From Sva-07 sp031426215 (lineage in GTDB: Bacteria > Actinomycetota > Acidimicrobiia > Acidimicrobiales > Ilumatobacteraceae): DNA of 64,000 bases. The position numbers and the translations under genes were made by a program. Shown piece after piece: positions 1 through 8,719 of this stretch (the stretch's first letter is position 1; each line of letters opens with the position of its first letter). The notes beneath the pieces are model-generated. The model was not told the origin of the DNA. It searched no databases and worked only from the letters and a program-made list of their open reading frames with translations. The stretch lies in assembly GCA_031426215.1 (NCBI GenBank), contig JANPKU010000042.1:1-64000 (forward strand), written 5' to 3'.

Positions 1-1472
1 GCGGGGTGGCGGTCGGCCCAGGGTGCCGCAGCTTCGAGTTGGCTGGCGACGCGGATGAGCAGGTCCTCGCGACCGTACGCCGCCACCAGTTGCACGCCGA
101 TCGGCAGGCCGTCGTCGTTCCAGTGCAGCGGCAGGCTGATCGCTGGCTGTCCCGAGGCGTTGAACTGTGGCGTGAACGCCACGAATCTCCCTGCCCGGAT
201 CGACGGCGCCATCGGATTCGCCGGGTCGACGCCGTCGTCCTGATCGCCGTACAGACCGCCGATCGGCAGCGGGGGAGCTGCGAGGGTCGGGGTGAGGAGC
301 AGGTCCCATCCCTCCGCCCACCATCCCTGCACGTGCCGTCGGTACTGGCCGACCGCGGCGAGCGACATCGCGTACTGCGACGCCGACAGCTGCGCGGCGT
401 ACTCGTGTTGGGCCCAATTGACCGGCTCGACGTCGGCTGCGGTGAGCGATCGCCCGAGCGACCGGCCGAGTGTGTCGATGCCCACCGACATCAACGCCGC
501 CCACATCGCCGCAAAGCGACGGGGAAACTCGCCGTCCTCGAGGACGGGTGGATGCCCGAGTGAGACGTCGTGCCCCAATCCCTCCAGCACCGTCGCCGCT
601 GAACGCACCGCAGTGACACAGTCGGCATGCAGATCGCCATCGATCGGATGACGATCGAGCAGGCCGATACGCAAGCGACCAGGGTCGACCCCGAGTTCTT
701 CGACGTACGGTCGGCTCGGCGCCGGTGCGATCACGCTGTCGCCGACTCCCGGGCCGTGGACGGCGTCGAGCATTCGGGCGGTGTCGCGTACGGACCGGCT
801 GACACACAGCTGCGTCGACAACCCGGACTCGTCACGCTCTGGTCCCATCGACACGCGACCCTGCGACGGCTTCAGGCCGACGAGACCGCAGCACGAGGCG
901 GGGATACGGATCGAACCGCCACCGTCGCTCGCATGAGCGATCGGCACCATGCCCGCCGCAACTGCGGCCGCCGCACCACCGCTCGATCCACCAGGTGTGT
1001 GGCCGATGTTCCACGGGTTGCGGGTTGGCCCGTAGGCCTCCGGCTCGGTGACCGGAACGCTGCCGAACTCGGGGCTGTTGGTGCGCCCCAGTGTGATCAG
1101 ACCGGCCTCGCGGAAATGCACCGTCAGGTTCGAGTCGTTCGGCGCCAGAGGAGGGCTGTCGCGTGCCGCTCGGTTGCCCGACGTGACTGGGAGGCCGGCC
1201 ACGTTGCAGCCGAGGTCCTTCAGCAGGAACGGGACCCCGGCGAACGGGCCGGCTCGGTGCCCGGATGCGAGCGGCAGCGCATCGAACGCCTCGGCCTGAT
1301 TGCGGGCACGTTCGAACCAGCGCATGATCACCGCGTTGATCTCACCGTCGACCTGTTCGATCCGTGAAATCGATGCGTCGACCAATTCAGTGGACGTGGC
1401 CTCCCTCGTCGAGATCAGTTCGGCGTGTGCCGTCGCGTCGAGCCAGCGTGTGTCATCCGCAGTCGTCCCCAT
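1..1472 (-). CDS. Amidase signature family protein, 3' end cut by window edge
   Basis: Amidase-signature hydrolase that would split a carboxylic or peptidyl amide to acid and ammonia in the cytoplasm. Translating the minus strand from an ATG at 1472 gives an open frame to the left edge (about 490 residues). The family triad is visible: Lys in PFLLKDLG near residue 85, the cis-Ser in PGGSSGG near 163, and the nucleophile Ser in GGGSIRIPAS near 187. The end reads like a normal amidase C-terminus (LLIRVASQLE), so only a few residues are missing. Substrate is unknown. GatA is less likely because no gatB or gatC is adjacent. It is transcribed away from the yccF gene, with a hairpin between them. 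Confidence 0.9.
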   Translation of the reverse strand, partial: MGTTADDTRWLDATAHAELISTREATSTELVDASISRIEQVDGEINAVIMRWFERARNQAEAFDALPLASGHRAGPFAGVPFLLKDLGCNVAGLPVTSGNRAARDSPPLAPNDSNLTVHFREAGLITLGRTNSPEFGSVPVTEPEAYGPTRNPWNIGHTPGGSSGGAAAAVAAGMVPIAHASDGGGSIRIPASCCGLVGLKPSQGRVSMGPERDESGLSTQLCVSRSVRDTARMLDAVHGPGVGDSVIAPAPSRPYVEELGVDPGRLRIGLLDRHPIDGDLHADCVTAVRSAATVLEGLGHDVSLGHPPVLEDGEFPRRFAAMWAALMSVGIDTLGRSLGRSLTAADVEPVNWAQHEYAAQLSASQYAMSLAAVGQYRRHVQGWWAEGWDLLLTPTLAAPPLPIGGLYGDQDDGVDPANPMAPSIRAGRFVAFTPQFNASGQPAISLPLHWNDDGLPIGVQLVAAYGREDLLIRVASQLEAAAPWADRHP

Positions 1473-1653
1473 GGCGCCGTGTTACCACGTCGGCGGTTCG
1501 CTGCGACGCTCGGACGATGTCGCAGCAGACGGAGGACGAGCCGTTGAACGGGCACGTGACCCGCAGTCGTCGACCGTTCGACGACTGCTCACCGAGCGGC
1601 AACTCGGTGGACATCTTCACGACACATTGGGTGCGTACCGTTCGCAGGGCGAC

Positions 1654-1706
1654 GTCCGGTGGGTGTTGGTTGTGAACCCCCCTCCACACCCAACACCCAC
1701 CCGGAC
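1654..1706. terminator. Hairpin after yccF
   Basis: Inverted repeat with arms CCGGTGGGTGTTGG and CCAACACCCACCCGG around a roughly 20-base loop, just past the yccF stop codon. There is no T-run, as is usual for actinobacterial terminators. About 180 bases between it and the amidase start hold no convincing gene. Confidence 0.6.
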
Positions 1707-1717
1707 GGCAAAGGCCC

Positions 1718-2173
1718 TCAGAGCGACAGGTAGATCCGAGCCTCGGGCGGCAGTGGCGCACCAGCTTGCACGACGGTCTTGCCGAACGGCGTGAGGGCGA
1801 GCCCGGCGAGTTTGAACGACGCAACCCCGAACGGGATCCCGATGATCGTGATGCACAGCAGCACGCCGGTGACCACATGGCCGATGGCCACCCAGATCCC
1901 GGCGAGCACGAACCACAAGATGTTGCCGAGACACGACAAGGCGTCGTCCCGATCGGTTCGGTAGATCACCGTGCGTCCGAACGGCCAGAGGGCGTAGCCG
2001 GCGAGTTTGAACGCCTGCAGCCCGAACGGGATTCCGATGATCGTGGCGCACATCACGATGCCGGCGATCACGTACCCGAGCGCCATCCAGACCCCGGCCA
2101 ACACGAGCCACAACAGGTTGCCGATCAGTTGCAGCGGTCCGCTGCGGCCCGGTGCGATCTGCGGCGTGTTCAT
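1718..2173 (-). CDS. YccF domain inner-membrane protein
   Basis: Small integral membrane protein of 151 residues with two copies of the YccF (DUF307) domain. Each copy is a hydrophobic pair ending in a signature: IIGIPFGLQAFKLAGYAL in the first half and IIGIPFGVASFKLAGLAL in the second, each followed by PFG. Four membrane segments are expected. The biochemical role of the family is not established. A CACACT hexamer lies 6 bases before the ATG, so the transcript may be leaderless. A hairpin follows the stop. The upstream DsbA-like gene is on the same strand 36 bases away and may share transcription. Confidence 0.9.
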   Translation of the reverse strand: MNTPQIAPGRSGPLQLIGNLLWLVLAGVWMALGYVIAGIVMCATIIGIPFGLQAFKLAGYALWPFGRTVIYRTDRDDALSCLGNILWFVLAGIWVAIGHVVTGVLLCITIIGIPFGVASFKLAGLALTPFGKTVVQAGAPLPPEARIYLSL

Positions 2174-2209
2174 GTCCGGAGTGTGCCAGAACGTGAGGAG
2201 CGGAGACGC

Positions 2210-2842
2210 TCATGCACCGCCGGGCGCGTCGGTGAGGTCGATGCGGGCCAAGAAGTCGGCGAGCATGTCCGCGTCGAATCGCGCCGTGAGATGGCCAGCG
2301 GCGTCGTGGCCGAGATCGAGCGTCGGGCAGAAGAAGTCGTCGGATTCCACGAAGAAGTGAGGCGAACCCTTGACGCCGCGTGCGAGCCCCCCGTCGTAGT
2401 CGGCCCGAACGGCGGCGATCGCGGCGGCGGACGGCGCCTCGAGTCCGTGCGCCGCGGCGATTCGGGCCAACACGTCAGCGCCGCCGACGTTCTGGCCGTG
2501 CTCGAAGAGCGCCGCCCGCAGTTCCAGGCTGACCGCAAGTCCGGTCGCCGCATCGCGCTCGTACGCGATGGCGCTGAGGTTCAGTGCCGCAATCGTCGAA
2601 GCCGGCCAGGCGTCGGCGCGGAGCCCCGAGAAATCGTCGACGCCGAGTTGATCGGTGAGTGCCGTCGCCTTCACGAGAACGGCATCGACGTCGAGCGGGG
2701 CTCCGTTGACCCATTCGAGCGGCCACGCCCGCACGATCAAGTCGGCTGGCTCGGACAACTCCGCGATGTGTCGGGCCACCCGCTTGAGCCCTACATGGGC
2801 GAACGGGCACGTGATGTCGGCATACACCTCGACGGTCGGCAT
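2210..2842 (-). CDS. DsbA-family thioredoxin-fold protein
   Basis: A 210-residue DsbA-like protein. It begins with the thioredoxin strand MPTVEVYADITCPFAHVG, where the usual CxxC is reduced to CPFA, so it keeps one cysteine (about residue 12). The cis-Pro loop of the fold is visible as GVKGSPHFFV near residue 160. The insert between them is helical, as in 2-hydroxychromene-2-carboxylate isomerases and FrnE-like proteins. No signal peptide is present, so it is cytoplasmic. Loss of the second Cys argues against a dithiol oxidase and for an isomerase or glutathione/mycothiol-type reaction; the substrate cannot be inferred. A CAGACT hexamer sits 6 bases before the ATG. Confidence 0.8.
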   Translation of the reverse strand: MPTVEVYADITCPFAHVGLKRVARHIAELSEPADLIVRAWPLEWVNGAPLDVDAVLVKATALTDQLGVDDFSGLRADAWPASTIAALNLSAIAYERDAATGLAVSLELRAALFEHGQNVGGADVLARIAAAHGLEAPSAAAIAAVRADYDGGLARGVKGSPHFFVESDDFFCPTLDLGHDAAGHLTARFDADMLADFLARIDLTDAPGGA

Positions 2843-2906
2843 CCTCGCAGTCTGGCGCCCCGGGTTCGTCGTGAGTAATCGCGCCCGGTCCTGTCACACT
2901 GGTCCG

Positions 2907-3728
2907 ATGGCGACGCGGCGGATCCATGACATCGAGTTCAGCGAACTCCTGCAATTGGAACCGCACGGACCCGACACGTATGTCGGCATCTCCGCCCGCT
3001 ACCCGTGGGGTGGTCGGCTCTTCGGGGGGCAGGTCGTGGCGCAGGCGCTGCGAGCCGCTGCCCGCACGGTTGACGACGACCGGTCGGCCCATTCGCTGCA
3101 CTCGTACTTCATCCGGCCGGGGGCCACCGAGGAGCCGATCCGCTACGAGGTCGAACGCCTACGTGACGGTCGTTCGTTCAGCACACGCCAGGTCGTTGCC
3201 CGACAGTCGGCAGGTGCGATCCTCAACCTGTCGGTGTCGTTCCACGTTCGCGAGGACGAAGCCGATGTGGCGGTGGCAACGCTGCCGGCGGGATTGCCTG
3301 GCCCCGACGATCCGTCGCTCGCCGACCATTCGTGGTCGGGTCTGCTGATCCGCAAGGCAACGTTCCTGGACGACGGCACGATGGGGTACTGGATCCGTCT
3401 CGACGCCGACATGGGCGACGATCCCGCCGACCACCAGTGCGCGCTGGCCTTCATGTCCGATGCGGCGCCGTCGCGAGCGGCACGCTCTTCCCACCCCGAC
3501 TTCGCCGGCGACACCGGCGACCGCAAGCTGTTCCAGGGCGCCAGTCTCGACCATTCGGTGTGGTTCGAGCGACCGACCGACCCGTCGCAATGGCACTGGT
3601 TCGCCACGCACTCGCATGGCATCAATCGAGGTCGTGGTCTGGTGACCGGCGACGTCATCCGCCATGACGGCCTCCAAGTCGCGACGATTGCCCAGGAAGT
3701 ACTGGTGCGACGACGGCGCGACGCCTGA
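2907..3728 (+). CDS. tesB: Acyl-CoA thioesterase II
   Basis: Hydrolyses acyl-CoA to free fatty acid and CoA. The 273-residue protein has the double hot-dog TesB layout. The N-terminal domain carries GGRLFGGQVVAQAL and HSLHSYFIRPG; the C-terminal domain carries the family's SLDHSVWFERP segment. The start at 2907 is chosen because it matches the family N-terminus and is preceded by CACACT six bases upstream; the same frame is open further upstream but without similarity. It is divergent from the DsbA-like gene with 64 bases between them. Its role is probably in fatty-acid turnover together with the other lipid genes in the window. Confidence 0.93.
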   Translation: MATRRIHDIEFSELLQLEPHGPDTYVGISARYPWGGRLFGGQVVAQALRAAARTVDDDRSAHSLHSYFIRPGATEEPIRYEVERLRDGRSFSTRQVVARQSAGAILNLSVSFHVREDEADVAVATLPAGLPGPDDPSLADHSWSGLLIRKATFLDDGTMGYWIRLDADMGDDPADHQCALAFMSDAAPSRAARSSHPDFAGDTGDRKLFQGASLDHSVWFERPTDPSQWHWFATHSHGINRGRGLVTGDVIRHDGLQVATIAQEVLVRRRRDA

Positions 3729-3778
3729 CCGATTCGGGCCGCCAGTCGCTCGTATCCTCCCTCTGCGATCAGATGCCA

Positions 3779-3887
3779 GGCGATGAGCGAACTGCCCAAA
3801 TACCGGCGTTTGGCTCATCGCTCGGAGCGTGATTGCCGTGGCGATGAGCGAACCGCCAGATACCGGCGTTTGGCTCATCGCTCGGAG
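3779..3887. repeat. Two tandem copies of a 48-49 bp palindromic element
   Basis: Copies at 3779-3827 and 3840-3887 differ by one indel and a few substitutions. Both start GGCGATGAGCGAAC and end TTGGCTCATCGCTCGGAG. Each can fold on itself: GCGATGAGC at the left pairs with GCTCATCGC at the right, with further partial pairing inside. They lie between the convergent side of tesB and the TetR operator, so they may serve as terminators or as a REP-like element. Confidence 0.75.
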
Positions 3888-3907
3888 AATGTTGGCCTCG
3901 ACATGTG

Positions 3908-3925
3908 TGAGTGAGTGCTCACTCA
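3908..3925. promoter_or_regulatory. TetR-type operator
   Basis: Palindrome TGAGTGAG-TG-CTCACTCA with perfect 8-base arms and a 2-base centre, 14 bases before the TetR start codon. TATCGT follows closely (3927-3932) and could be the -10 element, so a bound repressor would block the promoter of the regulator-exporter operon. Confidence 0.75.
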
Positions 3926-3939
3926 GTATCGTTGCGGAG

Positions 3940-4530
3940 ATGCCCAGCACCGCAACCGACGTTCCTCACGCCACCAAGCGTGCGTCGGCGATGCCTGCGC
4001 AGGAGCGTCGTGCGGCGATCATCGATGCGGTCCGGCCGCTGCTGATCGAGTATGGCGAGTCGGTCACGAGCAAGCAGATCGCATGTGCTGCAGGCATCGC
4101 GGAAGGCACGATCTTCCGAGTCTTCGCCGACAAGGACGAACTGATCGAAGCAGCCCTCGATGCCGCCCTCGATCCTCGACCGCTCGAAGCCGCGCTGCAG
4201 TCCGTCGATGCGACGTTGGCGTTCGAGCAGCAACTGATCGAGGCGACGGCGATCATCCAGCGACGTGTCGTCGACGTGTGGATGCTGGTCTCGAACCTCG
4301 GCCCCAAGCGCCACCACCAGTCGCGTCGGCCCGTCGTCGACAGTGTCGAACTCGCCGCGATCTTCGAGCGGCACTCCGACCGGCTGACCCTCGAACCCGC
4401 AGCCGCTGCACACATGTTGCGCGCCGTCACGATGGCGCTCACCCACCCCATGCTCGCCGGTCACCCATCGGGTCCGGCCGAGATCGTCGACGTCCTCCTC
4501 CACGGGATCGGAACAGGTACCAACGAATGA
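3940..4530 (+). CDS. TetR family transcriptional regulator of the adjacent exporter
   Basis: A 196-residue TetR-type repressor. After a short basic tail, residues 20-66 form the three-helix DNA-binding domain with VTSKQIACAAGIAEGTIFRV as the helix-turn-helix and FADKDELIEAAL as helix 4. The rest is a variable helical ligand domain. The ATG at 3940 is preferred over the longer open frame because it sits right after the operator and fits the family length. Its stop overlaps the ABC gene start (ATGA), so the two are translationally coupled. It likely represses itself and the two ABC genes, released by an exported compound. Confidence 0.9.
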   Translation: MPSTATDVPHATKRASAMPAQERRAAIIDAVRPLLIEYGESVTSKQIACAAGIAEGTIFRVFADKDELIEAALDAALDPRPLEAALQSVDATLAFEQQLIEATAIIQRRVVDVWMLVSNLGPKRHHQSRRPVVDSVELAAIFERHSDRLTLEPAAAAHMLRAVTMALTHPMLAGHPSGPAEIVDVLLHGIGTGTNE

Positions 4531-6266
4531 ATCTCTGGCAACTCCTCAAGAGCCACCTCACCGGGCCGTATCGACGAGTGCTCCAGGTCGTCATCGTGCT
4601 CCAAGCCATCCAGACCGCGGCGGCGCTCACGCTTCCCACGGTCAACGCCCGCTTGATCGACAACGGCGTGCTGCGAGGCGACAACGCCTACATCTGGAAG
4701 ATGGGCGGCGTGATGCTCGCGTTCACCTTTGTCCAGATCGTGTTCGCTTCCGGTGCCGTCTGGTACGGCTCGCAGGCGGCGATGGGCTTCGGGCGCGACG
4801 TCCGACGCGACCTGTTCCACACGGTCACGGGTTTCTCCGCACGAGAGGTCGGCCAGTTCGGCGCGCCCTCGCTGATCACCCGCATCACCAACGACGTGCA
4901 GCAGGTGCAGGTCCTGGTCGTGATGGCCGCCACGATGATGATCGCGGCGCCACTCACGCTGGTGATCGGCACGGTGATGGCGTTGCAAGAGGATCTGGGT
5001 CTGTCGGTCGTGTTGGTGTTCTCCATTCCCGCCGCCGTCATCATCCTCGGCTCGCTGATCTACAAGATGGTGCCTCAGTTCCAGATCATGCAGCTGCGCG
5101 TCGACCGGGTGAATGCAGTGCTCCGTGAGCAGATCACCGGTATCAGGGTCGTGCGTGCGTTCGTCCGTGAACCGGAAGAGACCGCCCGGTTCGCCACGGC
5201 AAACGATGAACTCACCGACACCTCCTTGCGTGCCGGGCGCATCCAGGCGGCCATGTTTCCCACGGTCATGCTGATCATCAACGCGTCGAGCCTGGCGGTG
5301 ATCTGGATCGGCGGCGACCGGATCGGTGCCGGGCAGATGCAGATCGGTTCGCTCGTGGCCTATCTCAGCTACCTGATCCAGATCCTGTTCGCCGTCGTGA
5401 TGGCGACCTTCATGATGTCGATGATTCCCCGGGCATCGGTTGCGGCGGACCGCATCGTCGAGGTGCTCGACACACCGTCCACCGTCGTGCAGCCAGAGCA
5501 TCCCGTCACCTCGGTGAGGGAGCGCGGCACCCTCGAGTTCCGCAATGTCGAGTTCGCCTATCCGGGCGCCGACCGGCCCGTCCTCTGCGACGTCTCGTTC
5601 CGGGTCGAAGCCGGAACCACCACCGCGATCATCGGCAGTACCGGTGCCGGCAAGACGACGCTGGTGAACCTGGTGTCGCGCCTTGCCGACGTCACCGGAG
5701 GTGCGGTGCTGGTCGATGGCGTCGACGTCCGCCAGCTCGACCTCGACCTCTTGTGGAGCAAGGTGGGTTATGTGCCCCAGCGACCGCTGCTGTTCTCGGG
5801 CACCGTGGCGTCGAACTTGCGTTACGGGCGACCGGATGCGACCGACGCCGAGATCTGGGAGGCACTCGAGATCGCGCAGGCAACCGACTTCGTGCAGTCG
5901 ATGCCCAATGGAATCGAGAGTGAGATCACCCAGGGCGGTACGAACGTGTCGGGCGGCCAGCGGCAGCGGCTCTGTATCGCACGTGCGCTGGTGGTGCGCC
6001 CGGAGATCTACGTGTTCGACGACTCATTCTCGGCACTCGATCTCACCACGGACGCTCGATTGCGGGCCGCACTCAAACCGACGACCGGTGACGCTTCGGT
6101 GTTGATCGTGGCGCAGCGGGTGTCGACCATCATCGATGCGGATCAGATCCTGGTGGTCGAAGACGGAGAGATCATCGGTCGAGGCACGCACCACGAACTC
6201 CTCGAGGCATGCCCCACCTACATCGAGATCGTCGAGTCGCAGATGGGCCAAGGAGTCGTGGCATGA
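4527..6266 (+). CDS. Heterodimeric ABC exporter, subunit with degenerate ATPase site
   Basis: Half-transporter of 579 residues: six-helix type I exporter membrane domain (about 1-320) then an ATPase domain. Walker A is GSTGAGKTTLVN, the signature is VSGGQRQRLCIARAL, and Walker B is YVFDDSFSALD. The catalytic Glu after Walker B is Asp, and the switch His is Gln (IVAQRVSTI). This is the pattern of the degenerate-site subunit of heterodimeric exporters such as TM287/288 and LmrCD. It overlaps both neighbours by ATGA, giving a TetR-ABC-ABC operon. Likely role is drug or lipid export at the cytoplasmic membrane. Confidence 0.93.
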   Translation: MNLWQLLKSHLTGPYRRVLQVVIVLQAIQTAAALTLPTVNARLIDNGVLRGDNAYIWKMGGVMLAFTFVQIVFASGAVWYGSQAAMGFGRDVRRDLFHTVTGFSAREVGQFGAPSLITRITNDVQQVQVLVVMAATMMIAAPLTLVIGTVMALQEDLGLSVVLVFSIPAAVIILGSLIYKMVPQFQIMQLRVDRVNAVLREQITGIRVVRAFVREPEETARFATANDELTDTSLRAGRIQAAMFPTVMLIINASSLAVIWIGGDRIGAGQMQIGSLVAYLSYLIQILFAVVMATFMMSMIPRASVAADRIVEVLDTPSTVVQPEHPVTSVRERGTLEFRNVEFAYPGADRPVLCDVSFRVEAGTTTAIIGSTGAGKTTLVNLVSRLADVTGGAVLVDGVDVRQLDLDLLWSKVGYVPQRPLLFSGTVASNLRYGRPDATDAEIWEALEIAQATDFVQSMPNGIESEITQGGTNVSGGQRQRLCIARALVVRPEIYVFDDSFSALDLTTDARLRAALKPTTGDASVLIVAQRVSTIIDADQILVVEDGEIIGRGTHHELLEACPTYIEIVESQMGQGVVA

Positions 6267-8173
6267 GCACCAACGGAACGAACGACGACGCCGCCGACGC
6301 CAGCGGTGCGAACGGCACCGCCGACGACAAGGCAATTCTCGCCACTGCAGGAACCGAGGCTCGACGCAACAGCTTCGGTCCCGGCGGCGGCATCGGCATC
6401 CCGGCCGAACGCAGCGAGAACTTCCGCGAGTCGCTCCGTCGACTCGGCGAGCTGCTCGGCACCGAGAAGTTGCGACTGTTCGCCGTGTTGTTCCTCGTCG
6501 TCTCGAGCGTCACGCTGGTGGTGCTCGGCCCCCGTCTGCTCGGCGAGGCCACCAACATCATCTTCGAGGGGTACTTTCGCCCAGAGGGGATCGACTTCGC
6601 AGCGCTGCACCGCCAATTGATCATCGTGTTGTTCATCTACCTCGCGTCGTGGGCGCTCGCGTACATGCAGTCGTTCATCCTCGCCGGCGTAGTGCAACGT
6701 TCGATGTACTCCCTGCGCGAGTCGGTCGAACGCAAACTCAATCGATTACCGCTGAAGTACATCGACGGTCAGCCTCGCGGCGACTTGTTGAGCCGGGTGA
6801 CCAACGACATCGACAACCTGTCGCAGAGCTTGCAGCAGACGGTGAGCAACATTCTCACCTCGCTGCTCACGCTGATCGGCGTCACGATCATGATGTTCAC
6901 GATCTCGCCACTGCTCGCGGCGATCGCACTCACCACCGTGCCGATCTCGGTGTTCCTGATGAAGTTCATCGGTGGCAAGGCGCGACCGCGCTTCATGTCG
7001 CAGTGGCGCCACACCGGATCACTCAACGCGCAGGCCGAGGAGGTTTTCAGCGGCCACGCGATCGTGAAGAGCTTCGGTCGCCAACGCGAGGCTGAAGCTC
7101 GTTTCCGAGCCGACAACGACGAGCTGTACAAGGCGAGCTTCGCCGCTCAGTTCATGTCCAACTTGATCCAGCCGGCAATGATCTTCATGGGCAACATCCA
7201 GTACGTACTGATCGCCGTGTTCGGTGGTCTGCGGATCTCGTCGGGTGCGCTGAGCGTCGGAGACATGCAGGCGATGATCCAGTACGCCCGCCAGTTCTCC
7301 CAGCCCCTCACGAATCTGGCGTCGATGGCGGCAACGTTCCAGTCGGGCATCGCCTCGCTCGAGCGTGTGCTCGAGTTGCTCGATGCCGACGAGATGTCCA
7401 CCGAACAGGCCGACACGGTCGATTCGCCGGTCGTTCGTGGTCGCATCGCATTCGAAGACGTCCACTTCGCCTACGAACCCGACCAGCCGCTGATCACCGG
7501 CCTGAACGTGGTGGCCGAGCCCGGCCAGACCGTCGCGATCGTCGGTCCGACCGGCGCCGGCAAGACGACGCTGGTCAACCTGATCATGAGGTTCTACGAC
7601 CTCGACTCGGGACGCATCACGCTCGACGGTCGCGATATAGCGTCGTTCCCTCGCCACGAGTTGCGGCGCAACATCGGCATGGTGCTGCAGGACACGTGGT
7701 TGTTCGGGGGCACCATTCGCGACAACCTCGCCTACGGCAACCCGCGAGCGACCGACGCACAAATTCGCGAAGCGGCTCGGGTCACCTACGTCGACCGGTT
7801 CGTGCACTCACTGCCAGACGGCTACGACACCATCATCAACGACGAGGGCGACAACATCTCCGCCGGTGAGAAGCAGTTGATGACGATCGCCCGTGCGTTC
7901 CTCGCCGACCCGTCGATTCTGATCCTCGACGAGGCGACCAGCTCGGTCGACACCCGCACCGAGGTGCTGATCCAAGAGGCGATGACTGCGCTGCGAGCCA
8001 ATCGCACCAGCTTCGTGATCGCCCACCGGCTGTCGACGATCCGCGGTGCCGATGTGATCCTGGTGATGGAGAACGGCCAGATCGTCGAGCACGGCAACCA
8101 CGACGCGCTGCTCGAAGAGCGGGGGGCGTACTGGCGTCTCTACAACGCGCAGTTCGCCGGCCAATCGACCTGA
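6263..8173 (+). CDS. Heterodimeric ABC exporter, subunit with canonical Walker B
   Basis: Partner half-transporter of 636 residues with an approximately 60-residue hydrophilic N-terminal extension before the membrane domain. The ATPase domain has Walker A GPTGAGKTTLVN, Walker B ILDEATSSVD with catalytic Glu, and switch VIAHRLSTI. Its own signature loop is altered to NISAGEKQ instead of LSGGQ. That altered loop would face the degenerate Walker site of the partner, so the two subunits complement each other and leave one consensus site. The start overlaps the preceding stop (ATGA). No dedicated substrate gene is adjacent. Confidence 0.93.
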   Translation: MSTNGTNDDAADASGANGTADDKAILATAGTEARRNSFGPGGGIGIPAERSENFRESLRRLGELLGTEKLRLFAVLFLVVSSVTLVVLGPRLLGEATNIIFEGYFRPEGIDFAALHRQLIIVLFIYLASWALAYMQSFILAGVVQRSMYSLRESVERKLNRLPLKYIDGQPRGDLLSRVTNDIDNLSQSLQQTVSNILTSLLTLIGVTIMMFTISPLLAAIALTTVPISVFLMKFIGGKARPRFMSQWRHTGSLNAQAEEVFSGHAIVKSFGRQREAEARFRADNDELYKASFAAQFMSNLIQPAMIFMGNIQYVLIAVFGGLRISSGALSVGDMQAMIQYARQFSQPLTNLASMAATFQSGIASLERVLELLDADEMSTEQADTVDSPVVRGRIAFEDVHFAYEPDQPLITGLNVVAEPGQTVAIVGPTGAGKTTLVNLIMRFYDLDSGRITLDGRDIASFPRHELRRNIGMVLQDTWLFGGTIRDNLAYGNPRATDAQIREAARVTYVDRFVHSLPDGYDTIINDEGDNISAGEKQLMTIARAFLADPSILILDEATSSVDTRTEVLIQEAMTALRANRTSFVIAHRLSTIRGADVILVMENGQIVEHGNHDALLEERGAYWRLYNAQFAGQST

Positions 8174-8223
8174 CCGTTCGCCCTGGTTGGTTGAACTCCA
8201 TGGCGAGGGGTAGAACGGTCAGC

Positions 8224-8715
8224 GTGATCGGACTTCGTGGCCTCGCCCGTACCTTGCTCGCCGGAATCTTCGTGGTCGGTGGCATCAGCTCGTGGAAGCG
8301 GTCGGCGAAGCTTGCGGTGCCGGCCTCGAAGGTCATCGAACCCGTGAAGAACTCGATCCCCGGGTCGCTGTCGGCCGAGCAGCTCGTGAAGGTCAACTCC
8401 GGGGTGCAGGTGGCTGCCGGTGGCCTGTTCGCCCTCGGAATCGCACCGCGAGTGATGGCGATTCTGCTCGGTGCGTCGTTGGTGCCGACCACGCTTGCCG
8501 GCCATCGATTCTGGGAGATGGACGACGACGCCGACAAGACCCGGCATCGGATGCAGTTCCTCAAGAACGCAGGGCTGCTCGGCGGACTGATCTTCGCTGC
8601 GCTCGACACCGGAGGCCGTCCGTCGGTGTTCTGGAGCGGACGCCGAGTTGCCGAAGGCGCCGCTGCTGCGGTGGCGTCGACCACCCATTCGGTGCTCGAC
8701 TCGCTCGAGCGCTGA
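8224..8715 (+). CDS. DoxX family membrane protein
   Basis: Small DoxX-type membrane protein of about 163 residues. The N-terminal hydrophobic segment reads LARTLLAGIFVVGGISSW, followed by VNSGVQVAAGGLFALGI and RVMAILLGASLVPTTLAGH, typical of the four-helix family. GTG at 8224 is preferred because TAGAAC lies 7 bases upstream; ATG at 8200 in the same frame is the alternative. Members are linked to redox or oxidoreductase complexes, but the exact role here is not known. It follows the ABC genes by about 50 bases and converges with nagA, leaving 4 bases between the stops. Confidence 0.85.
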   Translation: MIGLRGLARTLLAGIFVVGGISSWKRSAKLAVPASKVIEPVKNSIPGSLSAEQLVKVNSGVQVAAGGLFALGIAPRVMAILLGASLVPTTLAGHRFWEMDDDADKTRHRMQFLKNAGLLGGLIFAALDTGGRPSVFWSGRRVAEGAAAAVASTTHSVLDSLER

Positions 8716-8719
8716 TCGA

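Noticed and set aside
1517..1675. 52-codon plus-strand frame beside the yccF terminator
   Set aside because: No recognisable family, no clear ribosome site, and its end runs into the hairpin.
3779..3887. Possible CRISPR repeats
   Set aside because: Only two units, each self-complementary, with a 12-base gap that is too short for a spacer, and no cas genes.
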